A DNA stretch of 64,000 bases from Thozetella sp. PMI_491 (Eukaryota > Ascomycota > Sordariomycetes > Chaetosphaeriales > Chaetosphaeriaceae): contig MU270023.1 in assembly GCA_021432635.1 (NCBI GenBank), positions 310,001-374,000 of the forward strand. The letters run 5' to 3'. The translations under genes were made by a program, and so were the position numbers. The notes beneath the pieces were generated by a model. It searched no databases. It saw nothing but the letters and a program-made list of their open reading frames with translations, and was not told the origin of the DNA. Of this stretch, positions 10,631 to 22,476 are shown in pieces; the stretch's first letter is position 1, and every line of letters begins with the position of its first letter.

Positions 10631-13094
10631 TAAGTTTGGGCAGCCGCGAGCAACATCGAGAAGAGAGGACGGTGGCGATCGTGGCCGCATGCGTGCCTGA
10701 GGACGCGGGGCGGTTGTTTTGATAGGGCGGACCCCACGCCGCTGAACCAGCGAGGGATGCGATGCATATCATGGTGGAGTCGGCAGTTTGCTTGGCTGCA
10801 TAGGCCCCTAGACGATTCAGGGGCTAGCCTTGAGCTTAGGCTCTTCCGAGGTATGCTTCGAGGTGGCGGCGTACATACATGTGACGGCGTTTTTCTCAAT
10901 TGTTTCCCCCTTTCGGTAGTCTGGATGCCTTCGCTTTGCCTCGGCGATGCACCCCATCGTCGAGGCGGGCGAGTGCATCCCACAATAAAAAGGCTTGGCA
11001 TTCAATGAATGGTACCGTGTCGTAGACTCGTAGCCAGCATCTCCGCTACGCGCGGGCTTCTTTCATAGCGGGCCTGGCCCGCCATCAATCGAAGCACAGA
11101 ATCCGGAGGGCGAGGCGAAGCTTGGGGGTCCCACCTGCCTAAGCTGGGCCCGGTGCTGCTCGTATCCGGGCTGCATCGTCGCGAGGTGCTTGCGAGAAGA
11201 ATGGCCCAAGTTGCAGCGGCCAAGCTTTCTTACAGGGGGTCTGGCTCAATACTCTCGGCCCTGTCGCATTTCCTCACGGGGAAAACAGGCGCCCGGGGCG
11301 GAAGACGTCAGGTTATGTAACTACTAGTAATAGTATAGTATAAGGTGTTCTCGCGGAGAAACCCGCCAACCAGGAGTCCCGGGCTAACCTATAGCAAAGG
11401 CCTTTGTCCCGAGCCTACACTCACTATAGCTAGGCTCCGCCCCCCGTAGCTTCGGAGAAGACCCTGCTAGGCACTCTGCAATCCCGGCAAGGTAGGGTGC
11501 TGCCCTGCTACTAGAATGCGCATTTAATCCGGCTCGTATTGTCACTCGAAAGCTGTCTGTCTGTACATGGTACGAAATGGCCGACTCCGCGTGCGTGGAG
11601 CCTGGGCAACTACACACTCGCGCTCAGCGCGGCGTATCGGGCTGGATCGTCCTGCACACTGCCAGATTGGGATCGCGTGTGAGATGGACCGGGGCGGTTG
11701 AGCTTAGATAGGGCATCGCCGGTAGTTGAACAGCTAAGCATACGGCAGACAGGTAGCGACGCCCAGATCGGGAAGGTCAGGGGCCGGCTCCAGGCCACAC
11801 GGCACATGGTTTCTATCGCTTGGCTGCCCCACGACCCCCATGCCACCCCCCTTCCATGTGCCCTCCATCGTCGCGTGCCTGGCGACGAGCCACCCGGCCA
11901 ATGGCCACGCTGCTGCAACCGTCGGCAGACACGCCGGCGCCCGCCTCCTTCCCTTTATCTTCCCTCAGCGGCTGCGCGACCTCCCCTCCGTAGCCCTGCA
12001 GGCTCGGTGCGCCAAGGCTCCGCTAAGCTGGTAGAAGAAGCTGGGGTTGAAGGGGTCTGGGCCTAGGACTGTACTTAGTCACGCTTTAGTGATCTAAGTA
12101 GGCGAGTAACCTCTGCAGGAGAACACTGCGAAGAGAGCCCTATAGCACTAGTTAGGGCCTTTGCTCGGTCGGATGGATCCCGGTCCGGCTCTAAGATTCC
12201 TCCCGAGATGCTCTGGGGCTAATTAGTGCCCCGGTATCGCGTGATCACCGACATGTAGGCACAGCTGCCCCGTGCTCTCCCGACCTCCGGGGAATAGGTG
12301 GTGGCCCCGTGTCCTCCCTACGGGTATACAGCCCAGCGCCTCCGGCAGCCGATAGTGATGAAGCAAATCACGGGGCCGTGCCGCACCTACACAGGGTCGC
12401 GATCGCCAAGCCGCAGAGCGTGTGCTGGTTTGGCAGGCCGCCGATCGCGTGCTGCTGCTATCTTATCTCACCCTCCAGGGGCTCATTTACGCCTGACACG
12501 AGCCATCCTCCTCGTGGGGCCGATGCCACTATCCTCTCTGCGACCGGCGTCCGTCTTGGCGGCCAGGGCCGTCTTGCTTGGCATGTACCTTTGGCCTTCT
12601 TGCGCTGCTACCTTCCCTTCCACGTCTCTCTGAGTCTCGACAACCGCCCGCCGGCGGTGGAGAGACCGCTCGGCCTACGGCGCCTGTCAAGCGCAGACCG
12701 CATGCGAAGAGAGTCTTGGCTCGCAAAAACCAGAGCTCCTTTATGCCATTCTGGGGTTGCTCTCTCCCGCACCCCAGTGCGCTCCAATACCGACTACCTG
12801 CTACTACCTTGCCCTCCGTGACGCCCGGCCACCATGGCGTGCGCCGGCCGATCGAAAAGGGAAGCTGGCTAGCTTCGCGATAGCTTCGTTGAACGGCAGT
12901 TCCGGCGTCATTTTGGAGATATAAGAAACCTCCCCCGGCCGCGACTAGCAGCTGTCTTTTTTCTCTCAGCAGCTCGCCTTCCCGTAAGCCTGCCCTGCCC
13001 TGCCCAGCCCTGCCCAGCTAGCCCGGTATCCCTCGCGCTTCTTCCTTGTGCTCGCGTGTCCTTCTCTACTGCCATCTAAGCAGCAGAGCCCATC
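10631..13094. other. Gene-free region upstream of fungalysin
   Basis: 2.5 kb with no motif-bearing frame. Open frames occur on both strands but overlap each other, as expected in GC-rich DNA. A small AT-rich patch of alternating TA/AGT steps lies at about 11318-11345. A CCCTG-type pentanucleotide run (about 12989-13019) lies just before the fungalysin start, probably in its 5' UTR. Confidence 0.5.
12920..12925 (+). promoter_or_regulatory. TATA-like box of fungalysin gene
   Basis: TATAAG in the context GGAGATATAAGAAACC, 170 nt upstream of the ATG at 13095, inside a GC-rich region. The position is compatible with a 5' UTR of about 130 nt. Confidence 0.45.
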
Positions 13095-15288
13095 ATGCAG
13101 TCCCTCGTTCTCCTGGGCCTTCTCGGCGCCCAGCAGGTCCTCGCGCACCCGACGCACCAGACCAAGCCCGGCCAAGGCATCTCCCGCCGCACGGTCAACC
13201 TCGACAACTACCGCCTCAAGGTGTCCCCCGAGTACACAAACTCGGAGCAGACCACTAGCGACGCCAAGCTCAAGTTCGTCAAGCGCGAGGACTACGTCTC
13301 GACCGCCACTGCGCTCGTCCAGAGCATCCTCCCCGGCGTCGAGTTCCGTGTCGCCGACGACCACTATGTGGGCACGAACGGCATCGCGCACGTGAACTTC
13401 AAGCAGACCCTCCACGGCCTTGACATTGACAATGCTGACTTCAATGTCAACGTACGTATCCTATAACCGCGTTCGAACTTGCAATCTGTACGATGAGGTA
13501 CTAACTACGAGCAGATCGGCAAAGATGGCCAGGTGTTTTCGTACGGTAACAACTTCTACACTGGCACGGTGCCGGTCAACCCGCTGGTCAAGCGTGCCTT
13601 CTCGGAGCCCTCCGCGGCGCTTGCCGGTGCGGCCAGCATCCTCGAGCTCCCCGTGTCCGGCGCTGCCACAGCTGAGGCCACGGACCGCATCGAGACCTAC
13701 AAGCTCACCGGCACCTCGGGCGCCGTCTCGGACCCGGAGGCCCGCCTGGTCTACTTCGTCAAGGAGGACAACACCCTGGCTCTGACCTGGCGTGTTGAGA
13801 CCGACGTCATGGACGACTGGCTGCTGACCTACGTCGACGCCGAGACCAACGAGGAGGTCTATGCCGCCGTCAACTACGTCGCCCACGCGAGCGCGACCTA
13901 CCAGGTTTACAAGTGGGGCCTGAACGACCCCAACGAGGGCTCCCGCACCGTCATCACCGACCCGTGGCTCACCTCGGCCAACCCCTTCACCTGGCAGGGC
14001 GACGGCACGTCCGTCTTCAACAGCACCTGGGGCAACAACGGTATTGCCCAGGTCAACCCCTCCGGCAGCACCTCCTCCACCGCGTACCTGACCAACTACC
14101 GTCCCTCGTCGGCCACCTCCGACTTCGAGTACGCCTACACGCCGTCGACCACCACCCCGACCACCTACCGGGATGCCTCGATCGTCCAGCTGTTCTACAC
14201 GGCCAACAAGTACCACGACCTGCTGTACACCCTCGGCTTCACCGAAGCCGCCGGTAACTTCCAGATCAACAACAACGGCAAGGGAGGCAAGGCCAACGAC
14301 CCGGTCATCCTCAACGCCCAAGGCAAGTCCCTGAAACCCAAAGGCACACACATCTTGACGAACCAATCTGCTGACCCTTTACCTAGATGGCGCTGGCACT
14401 GACAACGCCGACTTCGCTACTCCTGTCGACGGCTCCATGCCCCGCATGCGCATGTACATCTGGGACTACACGAGCCCCAAGCGTGACTGCACCTTCGAGG
14501 CCGGAGTCATCATTCACGAGTACACCCACGGACGTATGTTACTACTAGCTAATTGAACATGCCTATCAACGGCTGACTAACTTCCAACTTCCACACAGTT
14601 TCGAACCGTTTGACTGGAGGCCCGGCCAACTCTGGCTGCCTGAGCATCACCGAGGCCGGCGGCATGGGCGAAGGCTGGGGTGACTTCATGGCCACCGCCA
14701 TCCGCCTCAAGTCGACCGATACTCGTGCTACTAACTACCCCATGGGCGCGTGGGTGTATGGTCAGACTGCTGGAATCAGGTCATATGTGTACAGCACGTC
14801 GCTGACGACGAACCCGCTCACTTACACGAGCCTCAACTCCCTGAACGAGGTTCACGCCATCGGCACCGCGTGGGCCACAATCCTCTACGAGGTAAGATTT
14901 CCGTCACTCCCGTTCCTCCCATCCCCCCCGTCTTGTGAGATCTGCAGTCAGACTAACGCCGCTGGATGCACAGCTGCTTTGGAACCTTATTGATGCTCAC
15001 GGAGGTTCGCTTACAAGTGACTTCCCCACGTTTAATGCCCAGGGAGTGCCGAACGAGGGCAAATTCCTCACGATGAAGCTGGTGGCGGATGCCATGGCGC
15101 TCCAGCCGTGCAACCCCAACTTCATCCAGGCCCGTGACGCCATCCTCGACGCCGATACGGCCCTCACTGGTGGTGCCAACAAGTGTGCAATCTGGACTGC
15201 TTTCGCCAAGCGTGGCGTTGGTCAGGGTGCTGTGTACAGCACCAGCAGGAGGACTGGCAGCACCGTCATCCCGTCGGGCGTGTGCTAA
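13095..15288 (+). CDS. Secreted fungalysin metallopeptidase (M36)
   Basis: Extracellular zinc endopeptidase of family M36. Exons 13095-13451, 13515-14322, 14387-14533, 14599-14891 and 14974-15288 give 639 residues, normal for preprofungalysin. Seen: a signal peptide (residues 1-17, ending LAHP); a propeptide of about 230 residues; a mature-type start around [13 protein letters not shown]; the zinc site HEYTH (His432, Glu433, His436); and the third ligand Glu462 in GEGWGDF, 30 residues after the first His as in known fungalysins. The second intron (14323-14386) begins with GCAAGT rather than GT; the GC-AG model is needed to restore the conserved DGAGTDN segment. The enzyme probably degrades external protein; the OPT transporter elsewhere in the window could import small products, but no direct link is shown. 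It is tail to tail with the amidase gene. Confidence 0.95.
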
Positions 15289-16000
15289 ACAGCTGGCATA
15301 GACAGCTCGCAGAGCGACTGCATAATACACTGTCCAGGAATGTCTTAGCAGGACGACTTCAAAGGGCAGGCTGGAAAGCGGTTTACAAGGCGACTCGAGA
15401 GAGGTCGGTGGCTTGGAGGCCCTTCGGGCGGGCAATATCAATGGAATGGGGCACGCGCCAATTTGGTTACCGGCCGAGCTTGTCCATTCCCACCTAGCAT
15501 TTGGCACCCTTAATCTTTGTAGGGGGACTGCATGTGGCATTGCAAAGGGAATATATTATTCATCCCACTAAATGAACGTGGCTTCCAAGTTGCTTCCTCG
15601 GCTACATAACGGGCCGGGTTTCCAGGATGCTCATACTCAGGTGGATTGCCGTGTTGGTAAGGTGCTTATACATACTTTAGGCAAGTAGGTCCATACGTAA
15701 GTGTTTAGGGGAGATATAGTAGTGAGATTATGATGTATATGAGAACGACGACTAGATAACACTGTGCGAGGGCTATAACGCTGTTGCTGGGGGCGGTGGT
15801 GCGTTACTGTTTTTCTTCTTTTTTAGGCTCTGATAATATGGGATATGGATGAAGTGTCCTAGCCTGTTGTCCAAGAGACTTGTTCCTCGTTAGGGAAGAA
15901 GTTAGACATAAGACGGGACAAGAAGCATAGGCAATAATAACAATTTCCTTGATTTATCAGTAATTGTTTACCAATATACATATTTAGTAGACACTATACT
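15289..16000. other. Convergent 3' intergenic region
   Basis: It lies between the stop codons of two converging genes (fungalysin and amidase). It becomes AT-rich from about 15540 and presumably holds both 3' UTRs and polyadenylation signals. No gene seen. Confidence 0.6.
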
Positions 16001-17989
16001 TTATTCCCGGTCGCAGGCGTAGCGATCCAGTGACTCAGTTGTACAGGCATATCCTGGCCAAGGGGCGTCCCAAGGCCCCTTTGCCGTTTTGTAATTGTGC
16101 CATTGGGGCTCTGCATCCCATTTAAACAGGTCTTCCATCGCCGAGGCCACTCTGACCAATCTCGCCTCGCCGTACTGGCGTCCGTGGATGCAAAATCCAC
16201 ACGGGAGGCTATATCCGCTTTGCCCAATTGGCACCGCCGCGATTGGATAGCCAGCATACGACGGGATCGATGCGCAGCCGTTGTCGAATCCGCCAGAGGG
16301 CTCGCTGGGCAGCAGCAACGCGTCTAGCTCAATGACTGTGCCGTTCTCAGTCGTGTAGGCATAGCCAAAGTCAATGGCGCCCTGTGCAGTCCGTCTGCCC
16401 CAGCCAAACGCCTTCCAGAATGCGTCACCCAGTGTTCCATTTGTCGCAATGGCATTATCGTAGAAGTCTTGTCCTGACACGGTATTATACCACCAAGTGC
16501 TATTACCAAGGGCGCCTGTAGAGTCATTGTGCTTGCGGTTCCATGCGGCCATCTCGTCAAGTGTCGCCATCCCATAGCGCTCGTCGTCACTAGGGAATGT
16601 CCAGTTCCGAAGCCACTCCCCATAGGCGACAGCGAGGAGTGTGTTGTAAGCGATAAGCTGCCCATATTCATCGGGCGTGTCTGATGGCTGGCCAAAGCCG
16701 TACGGGTTGGCGATTTCCTTGAGAAGGGAGTTATGCTATGCCCTCATTAGTATGGCGATTGCACTGATAGAGTTCAAGTCATTTACTGTGATGTTGTATA
16801 TTTCAGCACCAGCAGCCCGAAGTTCATCTAACCGGACTTCATATAATTCTCGCTGGCCTGGCGAATTGATATTCTACAAGAGGTTAGCTAACTCAATGCC
16901 AGTCCAGAGTTGTGACTTACGCCGGCAGTAGACCAATAAGGGTTCCATGGCAGGCCAATCTTCATCCCCTTTAGCGCGACTTTTCCAACGACCTCAGCTG
17001 CGTAGCCCTTCTCGGGGATTTTCCCCAGCGCGTTCCATGTTAGATTGTCATACTGGTCAGGGCCGGCCAAAATGTCGAGCATGATGGCGACATCTGTCAT
17101 AGAACGGGCAATAGAGCCGGGGGTGTCATGATAAAAGCTACCAGGAACAACGCCGTGGCGGGAAATAAGCCCCGGCGTCGTTTTTATGGTATAAAGTCCC
17201 AGGTTGGCGGATGGGTGTACAAGAGACCTGGCACGATCAGCACTGCGCTGTAAGCGATGTTAGGAGACGTGCTTACCCGTGAGTCTCGGAGCCAAGGGCG
17301 ATGGCAGCCTGGTTGATGCGGACGGCCACCGCCGAACCGCCGCTGCTTCCCGACGTGGCCTGAGTAAGGTTAAAGGGATTTCGGGTCTGACCAACTCGTG
17401 TTGAATACCCGTCGGAGAAGTTGACGAGGGCCCGGTGGTCAGCAGCTTCAGACAAGGCCGTGTGCCCGAGTAGGACACCGCCGGCTTGTCGGATCTTGGC
17501 TACCACGGTAGACTCGGCTGAATACCTGCCACCTAAAAGTACTAGGCCGCCTTCGCTTGTATTGTGCTTATCGTCGGTATAGATGTTGTCCTTAACCATG
17601 AATGGAATACCGTGCATCGGTCCTCGGATGCCAGTAGCCGACCTCTCTTGATCGAGAGTAGCAGCGATTGACAGCGCATCGGGATTGATCTCACTGACAG
17701 AGTGAAGGGTCCTACATTTGACACTTCTGTTAAACCTCTTGCCATCGTCATTCCACGGAAGCGCCGCTCCCTACCCATTGGTCTGCTGGATCCGGGCAAT
17801 GTAGCATTTCACCAGATCTTGACTGGTGAGTGCGCCTTTAACCATCCACTGCTGGAGGTTGCCTATTGTGGCACCTTCTATTTGGACTCCGTTACACAAT
17901 GGCATCGAGAACGGTCGTGCCGTGGTGTTGCAGCTCGCCGTAGCTACGGCTACCATGGCTGGGGACAAGACGAGTGAACGAACCCGCAT
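16001..17989 (-). CDS. Secreted amidase-signature family hydrolase
   Basis: Amidase signature enzyme (PF01425) that hydrolyses amide bonds; the substrate cannot be told. Minus-strand exons 17989-17775, 17711-17277, 17227-16921, 16873-16787 and 16735-16001 join in frame to 592 residues. Seen: the complete Ser-cisSer-Lys triad with family spacing, Lys112 (MVKDN), Ser194 (TSGSSGGS) and nucleophile Ser218 (GSETHGS). The nucleophile Ser218 is read just after the splice junction of intron 2. An N-terminal hydrophobic stretch after RVRS suggests a signal peptide, and several NxS/T sites fit a secreted glycoprotein. The fourth intron contains a good TACTAAT branch site. The start is the first ATG (17989); a TTG upstream is ignored. 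It could process peptide amides or plant-derived amides outside the cell. Confidence 0.9.
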
Positions 17990-19968
17990 GATCTCGGATG
18001 TGAAGGAGCGCAAACACGAACTGAACAGGCCCTAAGATCCATATATGCATATGCGGTAAACACGCGGGGGCTATATAGTAGCTCAGAATCACCTTCATTG
18101 TACCCACGGAGTCTTCCCGATCTGCCGAAGAGGTTCATTTCGGCATGCTGAGTGGATCCTCTCGGAATCCCGAGCAAACCCTAGATAAGCGGTTTTTTCT
18201 CACCCATGATCAGTTACTCCAGAGATAACGAACCTTCGTAACAATAGTTAAACTGGGGATCCATAGCATTATCTTGGCTGGGCTTAGCGAGGGCCCGCAA
18301 AATACCTAGGTAAGCGTCGATATGCACCTCAGTTAACTACCTTAGTTCTGCAAATCAACAGGGATAAGATTAAGTAATGAGATTGGATAATTGGTAGCTA
18401 GTGCCCAGTAAAAGCGAAATGGGTGTCGCTAGATATTAGATTACGTTCCATAGCCCTAAACTCCAGAGCCACCCTCACAATCCCCTTTCTCTCGCTTCCC
18501 AGTCCTTCCTCTTGCCACGAACTGGCCGAATCGGCATACTATCTTCTAATACAATTCGTCATATGACATGAATCTTAGCACGGCTAGATGTAGCATACTC
18601 TAATCAAACGCTCAAGACAAACCCATACCTGAATTGCATTCGATCGCTCTTGAAAACAGGATCTGTAAGGGCTCAAGGAGTACAACTAGCTATGACCTAC
18701 TCAAGGTGTAAATAAAACCTAGGAAGAAAAGAAGGAAAAGAATTCAAGCAAAGTCCATGTGAGCTCTGGCCAGAGTGAGCGCGCAGTATTACGGAATCTA
18801 ACTCGGGACCCGGCCAAGGAAATCTAGCTGACAAGAGCCAGCACCACATGCAAAGCGATAATGATACTCTACCTATTGAACTCAATTATTTTTTCCAATA
18901 CGAGCAAGTCTCCACCTCACGGCGTATTCTCTTCTTATTCCTCATCTGTATGGTAGTCCTCCGCTCCTCCGCTCACTCGTGGTGTGGCTCAATTTGTGAG
19001 GGCTTTCCAGAGAATACCGGGTGAGCGGCCCAGACCTGACGTGTGACTATGTATTGAAACCTAAATCTTGTATTAAAATGCCACCTTACACGAGTGAAAG
19101 TCTTGCCTGTTTACCAGCTAGGAATATCTCTAGAACTTCTGGATATGCCACGGCGCGGGTTTCTAGATTATCCTTCCACGTGCAGTTGAGCTCAGCAAGC
19201 CCGATAGTTACGACAAAACTCATTCTCAAGTTTGCCTGACTCTTTCACAAGCAAGAAAAAGTGGTAGGGGCCCTTCCTTCTCGACTCCGGTAGTATGGAA
19301 GCACACGTAAGTCGAAGAGCCCAAGCAGAAAATGATTCACCTGGGTTGTGTGGTTTCTGTATCCTGGTGTGTTATAAAAGACGAATCTTGTCATTCTGCC
19401 CCCTGGTGGTCCCTCGCTGCTTTTGGGGGCCAAGCACTGACCTTGCACACCCTGGCGCTGGTGCCAGCAGCAATCTATTTTGCCCCAGCAGTGTAAATAA
19501 ACCTTAACTATAACTGAGGGAGCTAAAAATGACCACCATAGGGGTTTGTAAATAATCCCGTATAATTATAGGATAGCCTTAATTTGGCATTTATATATTG
19601 GCTTGTCTTGCTCTTAGTCCTATGCAAGGTAATTCATCTTCAGCAAGCCTCAAAAGTTGGGTTGCGCACACAGAAAAAATGAAAAACCGTCAATCCACAC
19701 AGTAGATACCATACCCGGTATCTCTAAGCACAGCGAAAAATCCAGTAATGATCACAATTGATCGTTGACAGATGAAGCCACTCGGGGACGTTAATATATA
19801 TATATATTTACGAAGAAAATATATATAGTTGAAAAATTTACGGCGTTATGGTGTTGTGATTTTAGATGTGATGGATCTGCTAGCTTATGGAAAAGGTGGT
19901 CCGTTGGGGGATTAGTCCGTTGACCTGTATGTTGGTTCAGCGCTCGCCGATGCCTACCTAGACTATTT
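17990..19968. other. AT-richer gene-free region
   Basis: About 2 kb between the amidase 5' end and the HET gene 3' end. Base composition is clearly richer in A/T and TA steps than the flanking genes, and no frame has a motif. A (TA)n run sits at 19791-19810. This could be old, RIP-mutated repeat DNA, but no element can be named. Confidence 0.5.
19791..19810. repeat. (TA)n microsatellite
   Basis: An uninterrupted TA dinucleotide run within AT-rich DNA downstream of the HET gene. Confidence 0.8.
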
Positions 19969-22476
19969 TCACCGCACTTTGAGCTCCTGACACTTACTCT
20001 CACACCAACACTCCCCATCCATAATTCCGTGTACATATGCTTCCCCGACTAGTGTCCAATAGGGTCCTCCCTCTTCTTGCCTCATCACGAGCGGCACTCT
20101 CCCACCCTTTACCAACATCAGCTTGTCACCCTCCTTCGCCTGCTCTGGAACAAGGCAGAGATAACCGTTCGCTCCTCTCGCTAGCCTCCGCTCGTAGGCC
20201 CCCTCCAACACGCGGAAGAACTCGGTAACCTGATTCCACGTCTTCCGCACGAAGCCAACAAAAGCCAAAGGCCTCAGTTTGCCATCCGCACGCCACCGGC
20301 GGAGCTCGCGGACCGCCTTGAGGCTAGCTCGCCACGTATAGAAATGTCGTTGCATAGCAATCTTTCTCCATTTATCAGATGGCGGAGCGGTGTACGTACC
20401 TACGCACAATGTCTGCCAATATACCGCTAGCCGATCTGTTGGCTCCTCCTCTGATGCGATTCCCAATGCAAGAGTTACGTTGACTCGGGAAACTAGAGCA
20501 CGGATCGATTCCGTCGTCGGACTCGGGCCGGAGCCTAGGCGTGTCGTACTAGGGTTGGTCGAGAACGGTGAGGGTGTAGGATTCGTGGGGGGCTCTTTCA
20601 GGGCAAACTCTTCCCATTCGGCATACACACTTAGGTGAGGGACAATCCCGATTAGCGTCTCGTAGATAGACCCCAGCACTGCCCACGCATTGCCGATCCG
20701 CGTCAGCATTGCGCGCAGGCCGTCGCCGTACGGACGCGCTGGGTCCAAGATGACTTCGCTCCCGTACTGCACTTTATGCAGTGGTGTAGTGAGGGCAGTA
20801 ATGTAGGTGACCTCGTAACCCTCTAGCACTAGGATCCTTGCACCGTCACCGACAAAGCGAGGCGTAGCATTGCTGCGGCGTGATGCGTGCGTGGTCCGTG
20901 GCCGGTCGATCGCGTCGTACATCAATGCCTTGGCTATATTGGCCCTAAGACTCCAGTCGGGCACCCAAGAGGGCAAGGTTTGATTAGGGCAGACATCAAG
21001 GCAGATATTATGGCAGGAAGTCGGGTTAGCGCAGATATTTCGTTTAGGGTAGGCCTTTGCAGGGTTGGCACAGCTCCCGAGTATGTCTATAGAGCCTGTC
21101 TGCAGGATTATTTTGCTAGCGGTGTCGCTGTAGACGTCGCCGACTGATGAGGCGTAGTCGGGTATGAGGCCAAGTGGGTATAGCTGTGGCTGAATTTTCT
21201 GGCTATCAGAGGACGAAACAAGCCCTAAGAGAGCATAGACTTTGTCTCGAGAGTTGCTGGCATCATGGCGGCGGCAATGGATGAGAAACTCCAGTAGACT
21301 CTGCGCAGGGCAGACCGCTGGATTAAATGTGCGCAGCTTCCGTAGCAACTGCTGCAAGGCGAGATACAGGTCCGCGGTGGGGTCGTGAATGATTCCCATG
21401 AGAATTGGAGTCCAAATGCCGATGCGAAGACCGTAGTTCATGCCGGAGCGGAAGTAATCCCAATCTAAGCTCTATTTGTTTCTAAAGTTAGTAAGCTACC
21501 ACTAGACCAGAGAAGTGACCTATCCTGATCTAGTCACATTCTCCAAGAGTGTATCTCGTTGCTATTCGTAGCGGGGAACCTTTAGAACACTAGAGTACAT
21601 ACATATCGTCCAGCCACGATGACAGCGCGTGGCGCGAGGGTAATCTCTTGAATTGTCCAAACGCGCTGCCACCAGGTTGATTTGAAAAGGTGGATAACAG
21701 TCTCATTGTTTTGGTAACGGTCAAAGAGAGGACTGGGGGTTGAGACTACTTCTAGGAATGAATCTGGGCAATCACTGATGTGCACCGTGTTATGTTCGTC
21801 GCTTAATTCGCCAATTGATGCTGAAGTTGCGCGAAAGACTCGTGTGGATTCGGTAGCGATGTCTTTCAAAACGGCAAATGCAGCCGGAGTTAACTTCCCT
21901 GAGCTTTCGCCTAGCCATACGACCGTCTGCGATGCCCCTCGGTAGATATCGCCAATGATGGAGACCTGGTGATTACGCTCGCTGGTGTCGGCTTGATTGA
22001 TACATATCGCATCTATCCAGATGGTGCGTTTTTTGTCCGGCTGACGGAGATTAAGCAGCGCACTCCTGAGATTGGGGCGAATATACAGGGTACCTTTGTT
22101 CACTTGAATAGGCGTCTCATTCCCTGCATCGCCCCAGGCATAGCTGAGCGCTTCATATGGCTCCGAGCATTTGTCTAAATGGGTTTCGTACAGGCGACAG
22201 GCTATGTCGTCCTGTCTCGTGCCGGGCAAGAGGACAAGGAGCCGTAGCGACTTAGTTTCTTCTTGAAGGGCGTCATATCGGTACATGTCCGTGACGATTG
22301 AATTTCGCGTCCGGTCCTGATATATAAGACAAAGGTGAGAGATGGCATGACAATGAATCCGTGTGCGACCTCACCGGTAGTTCCCCGTCCTCTGGACCCA
22401 TCTCATCTGTGCTCTGCTCTGTCAATTGAGCAGCCATTTCGTCCCACACCCTCGACCTGAAAGTTCGCCGTGACAT
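19969..22476 (-). CDS. HET-domain (heterokaryon incompatibility) protein
   Basis: Predicted intracellular protein of the fungal HET family (PF06985), a TIR-like cell-death domain. Minus-strand exons 22476-22375, 22316-21603 and 21471-19969 (introns of 58 and 131 nt) give 772 residues. HET signatures seen: YEALSYAWGD, IWIDAICINQADTSERNHQV, and WWQRVWTIQEITLA, then the usual C-terminal extension with SRDKVYALLGL and LPSWVPDWS. No NACHT, WD40 or ankyrin region is present, so it is a HET-only type. The first exon (34 codons) is inferred because it splices in frame; a shorter form starting at the ATG 22286 (MYRYDALQ) would have 728 residues and still hold the whole domain. Some such genes control non-self recognition, but most family members have no demonstrated role. 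Confidence 0.87.

Noticed and set aside
14144-14366. Continuous unspliced reading of fungalysin beyond 14322
   Set aside because: The protein loses the conserved DGAGTDN segment; the GC-AG splice explains it better.
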